Of a DNA stretch of 64,000 nucleotides, positions 63,511-64,000 are shown piece after piece. The stretch spans positions 1 through 64,000 of the forward strand of contig CAWCDM010000097.1 of NCBI GenBank assembly GCA_963794185.1. The letters are read 5' to 3'. The position numbers and the translations under genes were made by a program. Below the pieces are notes generated by a model. The model saw nothing but the letters and a program-made list of their open reading frames with translations. It was not told where the DNA came from and did not search any database. This DNA is from JAMXLO01 sp963794185 (GTDB lineage: Bacteria; Pseudomonadota; Alphaproteobacteria; Acetobacterales; Acetobacteraceae). How positions within the stretch are numbered: position 1 is the first letter of the stretch; each line of letters begins with the position of its first letter.

Positions 63511-64000
63511 ATGTCCAAAATGAGCCGCCGCAGGCTGCTTGCCGGTTCCGTCGCCGCAATCGCCGCTCCTGGCGCACTCCGTGCCCAGGCCGGCAAACCC
63601 AAGGTCACCGTGATCTCGCAATGGAGCGCCGGCAGCGACGGCGCGGCGATCACCGCACTGGGCAAGGAGTTCGAACAGCAGGGTGGCATCTGGGAGCATA
63701 ACCCCGTGCCCGGCTTCACCACCGAGATGATGAACAAGCTGCGCGCGCAGATCATCGCCGGCGATCCGCCGGCGGCATCGCAGCTAAAAGGCCCGGAGAT
63801 CGCTGCCTGGTCGAAGATCGGCGCGGTCGTCGATCTGGACGCCCAGGTGAAGGAGGCCGGCTACGAAGCCGTGGTACCCGCCGAGTTGGTCCGGCTCAGC
63901 AAGCCGCATGGCCACTGGATCGCCCTGCCGATCCAGGCCTATCGCATCAACACGCTGTTCATCTCGAAGAAGGCGGCCGATCGCGTCGGCGTGACCAGGC
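63511..64000 (+). CDS. sugar-type ABC transporter substrate-binding protein, 5' part only
   Basis: Runs to the end of the window without a stop. A Tat-type signal, MSRRRLLAGSVAAIAAPGAL, ends near ALRAQ. The mature region VISQWSAGSDGAAITALGKE, then TEMMNKLRAQIIAGDPPAAS and VRLSKPHGHWIALPIQAYR, is typical of family-1 extracellular binding proteins for carbohydrates. ATG 63511 is chosen over 63481 since the Tat motif begins near it. Permeases and ATPase presumably follow outside the window. Confidence 0.82.
   Translation, partial: MSKMSRRRLLAGSVAAIAAPGALRAQAGKPKVTVISQWSAGSDGAAITALGKEFEQQGGIWEHNPVPGFTTEMMNKLRAQIIAGDPPAASQLKGPEIAAWSKIGAVVDLDAQVKEAGYEAVVPAELVRLSKPHGHWIALPIQAYRINTLFISKKAADRVGVTR

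Overview
The window is a GC-rich stretch of an alphaproteobacterial chromosome. Lineage markers are a TrcR/DUF1013 regulator, DUF1192 and DUF465 small proteins, a ROSE-like thermometer before a small heat-shock gene, and a tkt-gap-pgk cluster. The overall style suggests Rhodospirillales, probably Acetobacteraceae, but no rRNA or other decisive marker lies in the window. I found no tRNA, rRNA, CRISPR array or replication origin.

Layout. 0-15 kb is mostly housekeeping: an outer-membrane protein, tkt-gap-pgk, a nucleoside deoxyribosyltransferase, purEK, two DUF465 proteins, trcR, DUF1192, hsp20, a DUF1275 membrane protein, rpmE and a hybrid histidine kinase. 15-30 kb is catabolic: an Old Yellow Enzyme, a VOC protein, an aminotransferase, a two-subunit molybdenum hydroxylase, a solute-binding protein, a 2-oxoacid:ferredoxin oxidoreductase (korAB) with a flavin/iron-sulfur partner, a PIN toxin-antitoxin pair and an acyl-CoA carboxyltransferase. 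30-38 kb holds a cupredoxin/outer-membrane pair behind a palindromic operator, then a compact nitrogen-scavenging operon (biuret hydrolase-like, permease, allophanate hydrolase, AtzG, AtzE, AtzH) that would convert biuret or carboxybiuret to ammonia and CO2. 38-50 kb carries a ring-hydroxylating dioxygenase with two tandem alpha paralogues and one beta, a flap exonuclease overlapping them, a CocE-type hydrolase, rhodanese, HbpS-like protein, GMC oxidoreductase, TauD-type dioxygenase and an alpha/beta hydrolase whose nucleophile position is lysine. 50-55.5 kb has a beta-rich hypothetical protein and a CmcJ-like/Baeyer-Villiger/dienelactone hydrolase operon. 55.7-62.4 kb is an insertion-sequence nest (ISL3 remnant, IS21, IS110, IS1634). 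The window ends in a stand-alone AsnC-type ligand-binding domain and the start of a sugar ABC solute-binding protein.

Two cross-cutting observations. First, at least ten otherwise well-conserved genes are broken by single-base indels (about 15 insertions and 4 deletions). In every net-shifted gene, correcting them restores an exact full-length frame, so most are probably consensus errors rather than true pseudogenes. Second, four copies of a related palindromic repeat (CTCTCCCGC/GCGGGAGAG arms) sit between genes, and a 42-bp perfect palindrome separates two convergent genes.

The most system-like loci are the biuret/carboxybiuret operon, the double-alpha dioxygenase with two small unknown proteins, the kor operon with its dedicated oxidoreductase, and the CmcJ/BVMO/DLH operon. 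None is proven novel from sequence alone.
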